DNA of 64,000 nt from JAMXLO01 sp963794185 (GTDB taxonomy: Bacteria > Pseudomonadota > Alphaproteobacteria > Acetobacterales > Acetobacteraceae): the NCBI GenBank assembly GCA_963794185.1, contig CAWCDM010000053.1, positions 62,001-126,000 of the forward strand. The letters are read 5' to 3'. Positions 26,758 through 37,285 of this stretch are shown here, one piece after another. The notes under the pieces were generated by a model that saw only the letters and a list, made by a program, of their open reading frames with translations, was not told the DNA's origin and searched no databases. Position numbers and translations under genes: made by a program. How positions within the stretch are numbered: position 1 is the stretch's first letter; each line of letters begins with the position of its first letter.

Positions 26758-28337
26758 GTGAAACGCCGTGCCTTCATCGCATCCGCCGCCGCAGCCGCCG
26801 CCCTGCCGCTCGCCCGCCCCGCCATCGGCGCCACCGCCAAGACGCTGGTCTTCGTGCCGCAGGCCAACCTGACCAGCCTCGATCCGGTGTGGACCACCGC
26901 GACCGTGACCCGCAACTTCTCGCTGATGGTCTACGAGACGCTCTATGGCCGCGACCAGGCGTTCAACCCGCAGCCGCAGATGGTCGAAGGCCACACCATC
27001 GACAGCGACGGCCTGCGCTGGACCATGCGCCTGCGCGAGGGCCTCTGTTCCACGATGGCACCCCGGTGCTGGCGCGCGACTGCGTGGCCTCGCTGCGGCG
27101 CTGGCTGAAGCGCGACGCGGTCAGCGAGACAATCAACCCGCGCGTCGATGCTATCGAGACGCCGGACGACCGCACGCTGGTCTGGCGCCTGAAGAAGCCG
27201 TTCCCGCTGCTGGCGCATTTCCTCTCGAAGGTGCAGCCGCAGCCGGTGATCGTGCCGGAGCGCCTCGCCGCCACCGACCCGTTCAAGCAGCTTACCGAGA
27301 TCGTCGGCTGCGGTCCGTTCCGCTTCCTGCCGGACGAATTCGTCTCCGGCAGCCACGCCGCCTTTGCCCGCTTTGACAAATACACGCCCCGCCAGGAGCC
27401 GGCGTCCTACACCGCCGGCGGGCACCGGGTGGAACTCGATCGCGTCGAGTGGCGCGTTATTCCCGACCCGGCCACCGCGGCGAACGCGCTCTCCGCCGGC
27501 GAGGTCGATTGGCTCGAACTGCCGCAGCCCGACCTGATACCGATGCTGAAGCGCGCCGCGGGCGTGACGACGGGGCTGCTCGACATCTACGGCACGGTCG
27601 CGATCCTGCGGCCGAACAGCTTCATCGCGCCCACCAGCAATGTCGGCGTGCGCCGGGCGATGATGGCAGCGGTCGATCCGCGCGAGGCGATGATCGCCGC
27701 GATGGGGGAGGACGAGTCGAACTGGCGCGCGCCGATGGGCTTTTTCCTGCCCGGCTCGCCGGCGGCCAACGACGCGGGCATGGAGTTTCGCCGCAGGCAG
27801 TGGACCAAGGACGATGCAAAGGCGATGCTGGACAAGGCGGGCTATGGCGGCGAGCGGATCGTGCTGCTGCACCCGACCGATCAGCTCATCTACAATGCAT
27901 TCATCACCGTGGTGGCGGATGAATTCCGCAAGGCCGGGCTGAACATCGACGAGCAGATGGTCGACTGGGGGACGGTCGTGCAGCGGCGCACCAACAAGGA
28001 GACGGTGGACAAGGGCGGCTGGTCAATCTTCCCCGCCGGCGCGCCAGGCCCCGAGTATGTCGATCCGATGCTGGCCAACACCCTGCGCAGCCCTGGCGCC
28101 AAGGCCTGGTTCGGCTGGCCCGACGATCCGAAGATCGAGGCGGCCTACGAGGCGTGGATCGATGCGCCGAACGATGCCGAACGCCACCGGCACGAAGCCG
28201 AGTTCCAGTTGGCGGCGTTCAGCTATGTGCCGACGATTCCGCTTGGCCAGTACCTGCCGCAGGCGGCGTGGCGGTCGAACGTGACCGGGCTGCTGAAGGG
28301 ATCGGCGCCAGTGTTCTGGGGCGCCGACAAGGGCTGA
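26758..28337 (+). pseudogene. Peptide-type ABC solute-binding protein (SBP_5), one frameshift
   Basis: Starting at GTG 26758 after GGGAGAA, a signal peptide (basic start, FIASAAAAAALPLARP) leads to an SBP_5 protein: LDPVWTTATVTRNFSLMVYETLYGRD, DGLRWTMRLREGL, then LFHDGTPVLARDCVASLRRW in a second frame. GPFRFLPDEF, AMMAAVDPREAM and YVPTIPLGQYL complete the fold. The frames join if one base is added in GGCCTCTGTTCC near 27045; 1580 nt is one short of a whole number of codons. It binds oligopeptides or similar solutes in the periplasm. It is the first and most diverged of three paralogues at 26.7-32.9 kb, none of which has permeases nearby. Confidence 0.8.
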
Positions 28338-28401
28338 ATTGACGGGTATCGCGACTGCCCAAGCTTGCTACTATATCAGGTGACGATAGGAGCACCCCGT
28401 C

Positions 28402-28479
28402 ATGGCGGGCGCAGGCCCGCCATCCACATCTTCTCTGCTCCCAGCAAGGTAAGACGTGGATGCCGACCTCCGTCGGCAT
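28402..28479. repeat. Double hairpin intergenic repeat
   Basis: Two perfect hairpins lie side by side: ATGGCGGGC-GCAG-GCCCGCCAT at 28402-28423 (9-bp stem) and ATGCCGAC-CTCC-GTCGGCAT at 28460-28479 (8-bp stem). Their flanks (CGTC..CCAC and GTGG..GACG) are themselves complementary, so the whole forms one BIME-like unit. It lies between two convergent genes and could serve as a bidirectional terminator. Confidence 0.7.
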
Positions 28480-28525
28480 GACGATGAGATCTGCGTTCAA
28501 GTGTCAGCATCAAGGCGGCCTGGTA

Positions 28526-29354
28526 TCAGGCGCGCATGTCCTTCCCAGTCCCGCGCATCAGGATCTCCGCGTGCGCGCCGGTGATCGCCGCGTGATAGGC
28601 CTGCGCCTCGGCTGACATGTCGGCTTGCGGACGCTGCTCCTCCTCGAAATGGTGGTACGTGTCGACCCCGCGCACCAGAGTCGCGCTGTCGTGGCTGCCG
28701 GCAACCTGGCGCACATACGTGGGAATATACCGGATCGCGAAGCCGATGCGCCGGTCGTCTGACGGATTTGGATCCGAACCGTGGATCAGCCGCACATGGT
28801 GCAGCGACATCTCGCCGGCGGCGAGTTCCAGCATCGCGGCCTGATCCTCATCGACGTCCACCATGATCTCCTGGCCGCGCGACAGCAGATTCTCAGCGGC
28901 GAAGGTGTCGCGATGCGGCACCTGGTCCAGCTTGTGCGACGCCGGGATCACCCGCATCGCCCCATTCGCCGCGGTGCTGTCGGTGAACGCGACCCAGGCC
29001 GTAATGATGTCCGGCTGGCTCCAGCCCCCAGTAGGTCGAATCCTGGTGCCACGACACATAGCCCGGATCGCGCTTCTCCTTGATGAAGAACGACGTCCCC
29101 CAGCACAGGATGTCGGGGCCGATGATGTCCTCCACCGCATCGAGGATGCGCGGATGGCGGACCAGGTCGTTCAGCCAGGTGAACAGCAGATGCGGCTTGT
29201 GGCGCAGCCTGCCGGACAGCACGCCGGCGCAGGCCTCGAATTGCTCCAGCCGATCGCGCAATGTCGCGGCCTCCGCCGAGGACAGTGCTGCAACAGGCGC
29301 GCAATAGCCAAGTTCGCGATACTGCCGCACTGCGGCTTCGGACAGGGACTTCAT
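28526..29354 (-). pseudogene. Phytanoyl-CoA dioxygenase (PhyH) family oxygenase, one frameshift
   Basis: This is an Fe(II)/2-oxoglutarate oxygenase of about 276 residues if repaired. The first frame carries the N-terminal part and the iron-binding HxD in YVSWHQDSTYWGL. The second frame carries ITAWVAFTDSTAANGAMRVI, then the distal histidine in LHHVRLIHGSDPN and the 2-oxoglutarate arginine in DRRIGFAIRY. They join by removing one base of the GG in CTGGAG near 29021-29023; 829 nt is one more than a multiple of three. The substrate is unknown. It sits between two binding-protein genes and probably oxidises the imported compound. Confidence 0.8.
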
Positions 29355-29468
29355 CGTGGCCGTCCTGCTTCGGGTGGGATGGACAACGGCGATACTCTCC
29401 CTTCACTCTTGCCCGTCAAGTGCGGGAGGAAACTCCAAGAAACAACAATCAACCTGGGAGACTGGGCA

Positions 29469-31053
29469 ATGCGCAGACGGACCTTTCTCGCGGCCTCGGC
29501 CGCGACCCTGGCGCTGCCCGCGGTGGGGCACGCGGAGAGCCAGCGCGGGTACTGAAATTCATCCCGCAGTCGGACCTGGCGATCCTCGATCCGGTGTGGA
29601 CCACCGCCTACGTGACGCGCAACCACGGCTACATGGTGTTCGACACGCTGTACGGTCAGACCGGCCAGAAGGACGGCTTCAAGGCCACGCCGCAGATGGT
29701 GGCCGGCCACACCGTCGAAACGACGGCAAGACCTGGAAGCTCACGCTGCGCGACGGGCTGCTGTTCCACAACGGCGAGAAGGTGCTGGCACGCGACTGCG
29801 TCGCCTCGATCAGGCGCTGGGGCGCGCGCGACGCATTCGGCCAGGCGCTGATGGCGCGCACCGACGAGCTTTCCGCGCCCGACGACAAGACCATCGTGTT
29901 CCGCCTGAAGCAGCCCTTCGCGCTGCTGCCTGACGCGCTGTGCCACGGCGCCTCCAACATGTGCGCGATGATGCCGCAGCACATCGCCGAGACCGACCCG
30001 TTCAAGGCGTTCACCGAGGTCGTCGGCAGCGGCCCGTTCCGCTTCAAGGCGGACGAACGCGTGCAGGGCTCGCTGTTCGTCTATGAGCGGTTCGCGGGCT
30101 ACAGGCCGCGCGAGGACGGCGAGGTCAGCTTCACCTCCGGCCCCAAGGTCGTGCATTTCGACCGCGTCGAATGGCACGTCCAGCCGGACGCCACCACCAA
30201 GTCCGCGGCGCTGCAGGCAGGCGAGATGGACTGGTGGGAGAACCCGCCCGCCGACCTGCTGCCGGTGCTGCGGAAGGCCAACATCAAGACCGAGTTCATC
30301 GATCCCACCGGCGGGCTGTTCCTGCTGCGGCCGAACCATCTGTATCCGCCGTTCGACAAACCGGCGGTCCGCCGCGCGCTGCTGGGCGCCATCGACCAGA
30401 AGGAATTCATGATCGCGATGCAGGGCGAGGACAGCTCGCTCTGGTCGGTGCCATGCGGCTTCTTCCCGCCGGTCTCGCCGCTGGCAAGCGACGCCGGCCT
30501 CTCCGTGCTGACCGGCAAGCGCGACTATGCCGCGGTGAAGACGGCGCTGGAGGCTGCCGGCTACGCGGGCGAGAAGGTGGTGCTGATGGGAGCGACCGAC
30601 CAGCCGCTGAACTTCCCGCTGGCCGAAGTCGCCGCGGACATGCTGAAGCGCGTCGGGGTGAACGTGGATTACCAGGCGACCGACTGGGGCATGGTGGTGC
30701 AGCGCCGGGCGCTGACCAAGCCGCCGGCGGAAGGCGGCTGGAACCTGTTCTGCACCGGCTTCGCCGGGCTCGACTTCTTCAGTCCGGCGAGCCACCTCCC
30801 GCTGCGCGGCAACGGCAAGGGTGCCTGGTTCGGCTGGCCCGACGACCCGAAGATCGAGGCGCTGCGCGAGGCGTGGTTCAACGCCCCGGACATGACGGCG
30901 CAGAAGAAGCTCGGCGCCGAGATCCAGCTGCAGGCGTTCGAGAACGTCCCGTACTATCCGCTCGGGATGGCGCAGAATGCGACGGCGTTCCGCCCGGACA
31001 TCACCGGCGTGCCGGAGGGCTTCCCGATCTTCTGGAACGTGCGCCGTACCTGA
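29469..31053 (+). pseudogene. Peptide-type ABC solute-binding protein, two frameshifts near the start
   Basis: From ATG 29469 (site GGGAGAC) the leader is MRRRTFLAASAATLALPAVG with a Tat-like RRRTF. One shift near 29548 and a second near 29718 separate the leader, the segment VLKFIPQSDLAILDPVWTTA, and the body, which is then open for 440 codons: GLLFHNGEKVLARDCVASIRRW, GPFRFKADERVQGSLFVYERF, WWENPPADLLPVLRKANIK, and the end PEGFPIFWNVRRT. The family is SBP_5. The body shows no further damage, so sequencing errors could explain the two shifts. A near-duplicate gene follows at 31342. Confidence 0.8.
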
Positions 31054-31113
31054 AGGAGCGCGGCGGGACATGAATTAACCGCTTCATTCGAGAGCGAGCC
31101 CACCGATCTCGTC

Positions 31114-31173
31114 GTCATCCCCGCGAATACGGGGACCAGGCGGTAACTGGGTCCCCGCTTTCGCGGGGATGAC
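31114..31173. repeat. Inverted repeat of the TCATCCCCGCG type
   Basis: GTCATCCCCGCGAATACGGGGACC (31114-31137) pairs with GGTCCCCGCTTTCGCGGGGATGAC (31150-31173) around a 12-bp loop; the two arms differ at only two positions. It lies between the second and third binding-protein genes. Words of this kind are widespread intergenic repeats in alphaproteobacteria. Confidence 0.75.
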
Positions 31174-31341
31174 AATGGGAGGCATCATCCCCCTACGCTT
31201 GATTCGCTTAATTCGCGGCGAGCCCTTAAGGTTCCTCTGCTCTTCGAAAGGCATAGGCCGTTCACCCGATCGCCCTGCGTTCGTCTCACTCCGCATAGTC
31301 TGGGAGAAAGGGTGGCAATCAACGATCAGGGAGACTGAACC

Positions 31342-32928
31342 ATGCGGAGACGGACCTTCCTCGCGGCCTCGGCCGCGACCCTGGCGCTGCCGGCGGTGGG
31401 CAAGGCGGAGAACAGGCGGGTACTGAAATTCATCCCGCAGTCGGACCTCGCGGTTCTCGATCCGGTCTGGACCACGCCTACGTGACGCGCACCACGGCTA
31501 CATGGTGTTCGACACGCTGTACGGGCAGACCGGCCAGAAGGACGGATTCAAGGCCACGCCGCAGATGGTTGCCGGCCACACCGTCGAGAACGACGGCAAG
31601 ACCTGGAGGCTTACGCTGCGCGACGGACTGCTGTTCCACGACGGCGAGAAGGTGCTGGCGCGCGACTGCGTCGCCTCGATCAAGCGCTGGGGCGCGCGCG
31701 ACGCCTTCGGCCAGGCGCTGATGGCAGCGCACCGACGAGATTTCCGCGCCGGACGACAGGACCATCGTGTTCCGCTTGAAGCAGCCGTTCGCGCTGCTGC
31801 CCGACGCGCTGGGCCACGGCGGCCTCCAACATGTGCGCCATCATGCCGCAGCGCATCGCCGAGACCGATCCGTTCAAGCAGTTCACCGAAGTCGTCGGCA
31901 GCGGCCCGTTCCGCTTCAAGGCGGACGAACGGGTGCAGGGCTCGTTGTTCGTCTACGAACGCTTCGACAAGTACAAGCCGCGCGAGGACGGCGAGGTCAG
32001 CTTCACCGCCGGCCCCAAGATCGTGCATTTCGACCGCGTCGAGTGGCACGTGCTAGCCGGATGCCGCCACCAAGGCCGCGGCGCTACAGGCAGGCGAGAT
32101 GGACTGGTGGGAGAACCCGCCCGCCGATCTGCTGCCGCTGCTGCGACGGCACAACATCGCGACACCGGTCATCGATCCACACCGGCGACGCCGTGTCTGC
32201 TGCGGCCGAACCATCTGTATCCGCCGTTCGACAAGCCGGCGGTCCGCCGCGCACTGATGGGCGCGATCGACCAGACAGGAGTTCATGATCGCGATGATGG
32301 GCGAGGACACCTCGCTCTGGTCGGTTCCATGTGGCTTCTTTCCGCCGTCTCGCCGCTGGCGAGCGACGCCGGCATGGACGCGCTGACCGGCAAGCGCGAC
32401 TACGCGGCGGTGAAGAAGGCGCTGGAAGTGGCCGGCTATCAGGGCGAGAAGGTGGTGCTGATGGTGACGACCGACCAGCCGATAAACTAGCCGTGGCCGA
32501 CGTCGCCGCCGACGTGCTGAAGCGGGTCGGGATGAACGTGGATTACCAGGCGACCGACTGGGGCATGGTGGTGCAGCGCCGCGCGCTCACCAAGCCGCCG
32601 GCCGAGGGCGGCTGGAACCTGTTCTGCACCGGCTTCTCCGGCCTCGACTTCTTCACCCCGGCGAGCCACTGCCGCTGCGCGGCAACGGCAAGGGCGCATG
32701 GTTCGGCTGGCCCGACGATCCGAAGATCGAGGCGCTGCGGGAGGCATGGTTCAACGCCCCGGACCTGGCGGCGCAGAAGAAGATCGGCGCGGAGATCCAG
32801 CTCCAGGCGTTCCAGAACGTGCCCTACTACCCGCTCGGGCTGGCGCAGCCTGCCGACCGCGTTCCGCCAGGACATCACCGGCGTGCCGGAGGGCTTCGTG
32901 ATCTTCTGGAACGTGCGCCGCGACCTGA
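31342..32928 (+). pseudogene. Third SBP_5 paralogue, heavily frameshifted copy of the preceding gene
   Basis: It aligns along its entire length with 29469-31053: same leader (MRRRTFLAASAATLALPAVG), same ribosome site, same ending (PEGFVIFWNVRR). Compared base by base it carries at least ten small indels, for instance ACCACGCC for ACCACCGCC near 31475, CGCACCACGG for CGCAACCACGG near 31490, an extra base near 31725, and a TAG inside AAACTAGCC near 32487. Substitutions between the copies are mostly silent, so both were under selection before this copy broke. Even allowing for sequence errors, the density here is far above that of the neighbours, so I call it a decaying gene. Confidence 0.75.
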
Positions 32929-33422
32929 CGACAGGAGCCGTCATCGTCATCTTCGGCGCGGCGGTACGTCCGGACGGCGGCCCGAGCGCCACGCTGCGCC
33001 GCCGCGTCGAGGCAGCCGCGTCGTTCGGCGCACGCTTTGCCGCACCGCGCTACGTGCCAACCGGTGCGAAGGGGCGCCATGGTGCTTCGGAGGCGTCGGT
33101 GATGGCGGGGTTGCTACGCGGACTGGGCGTGCCGCCTGAACGCATCCTGCTGGAGGAGACCGGCACGGACACGCTGTCCTCCGTGCGGGCAGTCGCGCGG
33201 CTGATCGCCGGAGCGGACGCGGTCTATGTCGCGACCAGCGGCTATCACCTGGCCCGGTGTCTGATCTTGCTGCGCCTGGCCGGTATACGCGCGGCAGCCT
33301 GTCCGCCGCCGCCCGCGGCAGACGGCCTGCTGCAACGCTGGTACTGGCGGCTCAGGGAGGCGGCAGCGATCCCGTACGATACCGTGCTCGGCCTCCACCT
33401 GCGCCTGCGCGGACGGTGGTGA
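32913..33422 (+). CDS. YdcF-family (DUF218) protein
   Basis: The recognisable part begins at AVIVIFGAAVRPDGGPSATL, which is the N-terminal strand and loop of DUF218 (YdcF/SanA/ElyC) proteins. RVEAAASFG, PTGAKGRHGASEASVMAGLL, ILLEETGTDTLSSVRAV and the closing VATSGYHLARCLILLRLAG follow in family order. GTG 32913 is the likely start (169 residues); it overlaps the end of the broken binding protein. It is shorter than envelope YdcF proteins and lacks a membrane anchor. The family is linked to envelope metabolism, but the activity is not settled. Confidence 0.75.
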   Translation: MRRDLTTGAVIVIFGAAVRPDGGPSATLRRRVEAAASFGARFAAPRYVPTGAKGRHGASEASVMAGLLRGLGVPPERILLEETGTDTLSSVRAVARLIAGADAVYVATSGYHLARCLILLRLAGIRAAACPPPPAADGLLQRWYWRLREAAAIPYDTVLGLHLRLRGRW

Positions 33423-33493
33423 TTCGATACGGCGCGCACGCGTCGCGGCGCCTTCGCCTGCGGGAAGTGTCCGCCGATGCCCGGTGGGGACGG

Positions 33494-34794
33494 CTATTCG
33501 GCAGCCGCCATCAGCGGCGGTGCCTCGATGTAGCTTTGGGCCAGTCGCCGCCCGGTCTCACGCAGCAGCTTCTTGTCCAGCTCCGGCGTCTTGGCCGGTG
33601 GGACGCGCACGACCGTGTCGTTGCAATAGGTCGGGATCGGTCCGCCGCCCTCGCGGAACAGGCCGACCGGGTCGCTGCCGGCCTTGACCGCCCGGATACC
33701 GCTGGCGGATCTGATTGCGGAACATCGAGATGCCGCGATCGGTCGTGCCGAGATGTTCGAGGCCATGGACGGCGACCGGGCGCTGCGAAACCTGGGCCTC
33801 GAAGTCGCCCGGCCGGCGCTGGCTTTCCTCATAGGTGTCGGCGCCGAGCTGGCCGGGCAGCATGATGCCGCGGTCGGCCCACCAGTCCGGCGTGACGACG
33901 CCCTCGGTCTCGCTGACGTGGCGGAATTCGATCAGCATCGTGTTGGTGTCGTCGAGCGGCACGATCCAGCGGCTCATCATCGGTCCGCTGAACGGATGCG
34001 GCTGCATGGCCGTTCTCCCAGACCGGCGCGACCTGCTGCAGATTGGGCAGCACGTTCTCGACCATGCGCGCCCAGATGTTGTCGCCGACCCGCCTGGTGG
34101 CGATGTAGATGATCCCGACCGGCGTCTCGGCAAACTCCAGTTCCGGCAGCACGCCGAATTCGTCGGTGAACACCGCGCCGCTGACGATCGTGTGGAGGAA
34201 CGCGGTGTGGACCGCATCCATCGTGTTTTCGAGGATCTGCAGCCAGTTGCACGGATAGAAGTATTTCTGCCCCGGAATCATCCGATAGCCCGGCCGATTG
34301 AAGCTGTCATAGGTGGGAAACGCCGGCATCTGCTCGGGCGGTCCCATGTAGGCGAAGACGATGCCGTGCGCCTCGTGCACCGGATAGGCGCCGTGGCAAA
34401 GCCGGTCCTTCAGCGTGCTGGTTGCCGGCTCGCCTGGCGTCTCAAGGATTGCGCCATCGACGTCGAACAGCCAGCCGTGATAGCAGCAGCGTATCCCCTT
34501 CGCACCGACCAGGCCGAACTCGAGCGAGGTGCCGCGGTGCGGGCAGTGGCGCTCCAGGAGGCCGACCGCGCCGCTGCCGTCGCGAAAGACCACCAGCTCC
34601 TCGCCGAGAATCTTGATCGCCAGCGGCAGGTCTTTGAGGTCATCCGCGTAGCAGATCGGCTGCCAGAAGCGGCGCATGTACTCGCCACAGGGCGTGTCCG
34701 GGCCGACATGAGTGAGCTCGGTATCCTCCTGGGGAACGTGCCGATGATGGTAGCCGCTGTAACGCGCCTTCAAGAACGGAGCCCGGGTTGCCAT
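33494..34794 (-). pseudogene. Rieske-type ring-hydroxylating oxygenase, large subunit, two frameshifts
   Basis: This would be the catalytic subunit of a Rieske non-heme iron oxygenase. Residues 40-130 contain the [2Fe-2S] motif CPHRGTSLEFG and CCYHGWLFDVDG. The mononuclear iron site begins ENTMDAVHTAFLH. The frame changes near 34008 (to MQPHPFSGPMMSRWIVPLDD) and near 33700 (to AVKAGSDPVGLFREGG and the end SYIEAPPLMAAAE). About 433 codons in all, normal for the gallate/phthalate/LigX-like class. It would hydroxylate or demethylate an aromatic or similar acid and needs a reductase encoded elsewhere. Confidence 0.8.
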
Positions 34795-34955
34795 GGCAAG
34801 CCTCCTGTCCCCTGGGTTCTTTGCCGAGCAGCTGTTCTCGCAGCCAGCATTTCTGTTGCCGGATAGTGAACCCAGGGGGCTGCGGACGGCAAGACAGCGT
34901 GGCGCCGCCCGTCAGGAATTCCGCAGCGCGCAGGATGGCCTGTATCGGGAACAAT

Positions 34956-35375
34956 CTATGCCGCGGCCGCACGCACCAGGGTCGGCGCAATGAGCGCGCA
35001 GCCCTTCCATCCCCAATATATGCGGTGATGCCTGATCAGACCGCCCGCGATATCCATCACCTCGACAATTTCCACCTGATCGCCCTCGGGCGTATCGCGC
35101 GGATACTCCCATATCAGGGTCGACCCCGCGCTGAAGTACACGCTGGAACGATGCCAGCGAACCAGATCGATCGGCCTACTCCGCGCGCCTGCCTCAAGGA
35201 AGCGGCCAATCTCGGCCTTGCCCCGCAACACGCCATCTGTCTTGTCAGCGAGGATGGCCTGGACAAGCGGGCTCTCCAGCACAGCGTCCTCGGCATAGAG
35301 CGCGAGCAGTGCCGCTCCATCGCGCATGCTGGCAGCGCGATGCCAGGGGCCGTCATGACGATGTCGTGTGCACAC
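34956..35375 (-). CDS. SnoaL-like (NTF2 fold) protein
   Basis: This 139-residue protein has the NTF2/SnoaL layout: a first helix with WHRAASMRDGAALLALYAED, then AVLESPLVQAIL, GKAEIGRFLEAG, and the sheet ending VEIVEVMDIAGGLIRHHRIYWGWKG. Such proteins are isomerases, dehydratases or ligand binders; the substrate is unknown. The start is uncertain: GTG 35375 is open, but a one-base shift would join MTAP from another frame to WHRAAS. It follows the Rieske oxygenase gene on the same strand in the gene order SnoaL then oxygenase, which suggests a shared pathway. Confidence 0.7.
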   Translation of the reverse strand: MCTRHRHDGPWHRAASMRDGAALLALYAEDAVLESPLVQAILADKTDGVLRGKAEIGRFLEAGARSRPIDLVRWHRSSVYFSAGSTLIWEYPRDTPEGDQVEIVEVMDIAGGLIRHHRIYWGWKGCALIAPTLVRAAAA

Positions 35376-35468
35376 GCTTCATCAGAGGAAACCGCCCACC
35401 GCGCCCCGGACGCATTCACGGATGTTTTCGAATTCTTGTAGCATGACCGGCCGAATCAGGAGCGATCG

Positions 35469-35798
35469 ATGGCATTCGGACTTGAAACGAAACATCGGGC
35501 GAAGGCAGCGATAGCGCCGCTGATCTTCCTGGGCCTTGCCGGCTACTTCAGCTGGAACGCCGTGCAGGGGAATCGGGGCCTGGTGGCCTACGCCCAGCGC
35601 CAGGAACTGCTCGCGCTGGCGCAGGCGGATCAGGCCAGAGCGCAGGCCGAACGCGACGCATGGCAGCGGCGGGTGGCCGGCCTGCGGTCCCAGCACATCA
35701 ATGCCGACACACTCGACGAACGTGCCCGCGCGATGCTCAATCTGGCCGACCCCTCGGACGTCATAGTCCCCTATGCGACGCAGGATCGGCTGTTCTGA
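35469..35798 (+). CDS. Septum formation initiator, FtsB/DivIC family
   Basis: A 109-residue bitopic membrane protein: short basic N-terminus (KHRAKAAIAP), one membrane segment (LIFLGLAGYFSWNAV), a coiled coil (QRQELLALAQADQARAQAERDAW) and the family end ERARAMLNLADPSDVIV. FtsB bridges FtsL and FtsQ in the divisome. Its usual neighbours, enolase and the pyruvate dehydrogenase genes, are not seen here. The assignment to the family is firm; whether it is the main FtsB is less so. Confidence 0.8.
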   Translation: MAFGLETKHRAKAAIAPLIFLGLAGYFSWNAVQGNRGLVAYAQRQELLALAQADQARAQAERDAWQRRVAGLRSQHINADTLDERARAMLNLADPSDVIVPYATQDRLF

Positions 35799-35926
35799 CC
35801 GGCGCTCGGCCCGCGGTCTGGCGTCATCGGGCGATATCAACTCACTCGGTCACTGGCCACGGGCGGGCAAAGCTCCGATATTCCCCTAATGGCCGCCCCG
35901 CCTTCGAACCAGGGAAGACGCCTAGG

Positions 35927-36901
35927 ATGAAGAACCAGGATTGGGAAATCCCGACGAACCTGCAACCGGACCCGGACGACTATTCGTTCGACCTCGAGCG
36001 CGCGCTCAAGGCCATCGTGAACCTGAAGACCTATGTCCCGTCGGACGCCTTCACCGCCGGCACGCTCGGCACCGAGCGGGCCGGCAGCGGCGTGGTGATC
36101 CGCGAGAGCGGCCTGGTGGCGACGATCGGCTACCTGATCACCGAGGCGGAGACGATCTGGATCACGTCCGCCGATGGACGGGCAATTCCCGGCCATGCGC
36201 TGGCCTACGACCAGGAAAGCGGCTTCGGCCTGGTCCAGGCGCTGGGGCGGCTGGACCTGCCGGCGCTGGAGATGGGGGATTCGGACCGGCTGAAGGTCGG
36301 CGACCAGGTGGTGTTCGCCGCCGCCGGCGGTCGCCATCATGCGGTGGAGACGCGCGTGGTCGGGCGTCAGGAGTTCGCCGGCTACTGGGAGTACGTGCTG
36401 GACGATGCGATCTTCACCGCCCCGGCGCATCCGTTCTGGGGCGGCGGCGGGCTGATCGGCAATGACGGCAAGCTGATGGGGATCGGCTCGCTGATCCTCC
36501 AGCAGGGCGACGGCAAGGGGCGGCGGCTCGACATGAACATGGTCGTGCCGATCGGGCTGCTGACGCCGATCATGAAGGACCTGCTGAGCTATGGCCGGGT
36601 GAACCGCCCGGCGCGTCCATGGCTTGGGATGTATGCCACCGAGGCGGATGACGCGATCGTCGTGGGTGGCCTGGCGGACAACGGGCCGGCCGAGCAGGCA
36701 GGCGTGCGGGCCGGCGACCACATCCTGGCGGTGGGCGGCGACGAGATCACCGACCTTGCCGGGCTGTGGCGGCGCGTGTGGGCATCGGGCAGCGCCGGGG
36801 CGGAAGTTCGGTTGCGGCTGATGCGCAACACGACCCCGGTGGCGCTGACCGTGCGGTCCAGCGACCGCACCAGCTTCCTGAAGTCGCCGAAGATGCATTG
36901 A
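35927..36901 (+). CDS. DegP/HtrA-like S1C protein lacking catalytic residues
   Basis: From ATG 35927 the protein has 324 residues. Residues 50-200 follow the trypsin-like fold of HtrA: GSGVVIRESGLVATIGYLI, DQESGFGLVQAL, WEYVLDDAIFTAPAHPFWGG. Residues 215-310 form a PDZ domain (RPWLGMYA, GPAEQAGVRAGDHILAVGG). The triad is gone: tyrosine 69 stands where HtrA has the histidine of NHVV, glycine where it has the aspartate, and glycine 172 in WGGGGL replaces the serine of GNSGGPL. No signal peptide is seen, so it is probably cytoplasmic. A scaffold or chaperone role is my inference. Confidence 0.8.
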   Translation: MKNQDWEIPTNLQPDPDDYSFDLERALKAIVNLKTYVPSDAFTAGTLGTERAGSGVVIRESGLVATIGYLITEAETIWITSADGRAIPGHALAYDQESGFGLVQALGRLDLPALEMGDSDRLKVGDQVVFAAAGGRHHAVETRVVGRQEFAGYWEYVLDDAIFTAPAHPFWGGGGLIGNDGKLMGIGSLILQQGDGKGRRLDMNMVVPIGLLTPIMKDLLSYGRVNRPARPWLGMYATEADDAIVVGGLADNGPAEQAGVRAGDHILAVGGDEITDLAGLWRRVWASGSAGAEVRLRLMRNTTPVALTVRSSDRTSFLKSPKMH

Positions 36902-36953
36902 GCTGGTGGCGTTGCATGCCAGGGCGGCACGCCGCCCGTCGCAAACAGGCCCG

Positions 36954-37226
36954 CTACACGTTCAGCCCGTGCGCCTTCAGTCGCTCCTGCAGGAGTTGAA
37001 GCAGCATCTCAGCGGTATCCGCCTGCCGCTCCGGCGGGATGTGCCGGGTCAGCGTGTGGGCCGCGCCCTCCACCAGGACGCCCAGCACCGTGTAGGGGTC
37101 TGCCTCGCTCGCGCCGATCATGCTGATCATCTCGGCGAGGATGTGCGTCGCATCGGGCCGGTCGCGGGCAACGCGCTGGACCCGGCGGATCAGTGCGTCG
37201 ATGGCTGGGTAGGGACGGTCGGGCAT
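36954..37226 (-). CDS. Small hypothetical helical protein
   Basis: Starting at ATG 37226, 90 residues: DRPYPAIDALIRRVQRVARD, then ILAEMISMIGASEADPYTVL, and TAEMLLQLLQERLKAHGLNV. It is predicted helical and soluble. I do not recognise the family. It lies head to head with the metallo-hydrolase gene at 37286, so a divergent promoter in the 60-bp gap would serve both. Confidence 0.55.
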   Translation of the reverse strand: MPDRPYPAIDALIRRVQRVARDRPDATHILAEMISMIGASEADPYTVLGVLVEGAAHTLTRHIPPERQADTAEMLLQLLQERLKAHGLNV

Positions 37227-37285
37227 GGCGCTAGAATGACCGGTCGCGCGGCGATGATGCAAGAGCGGGTGTAGGAATTCGGCGA

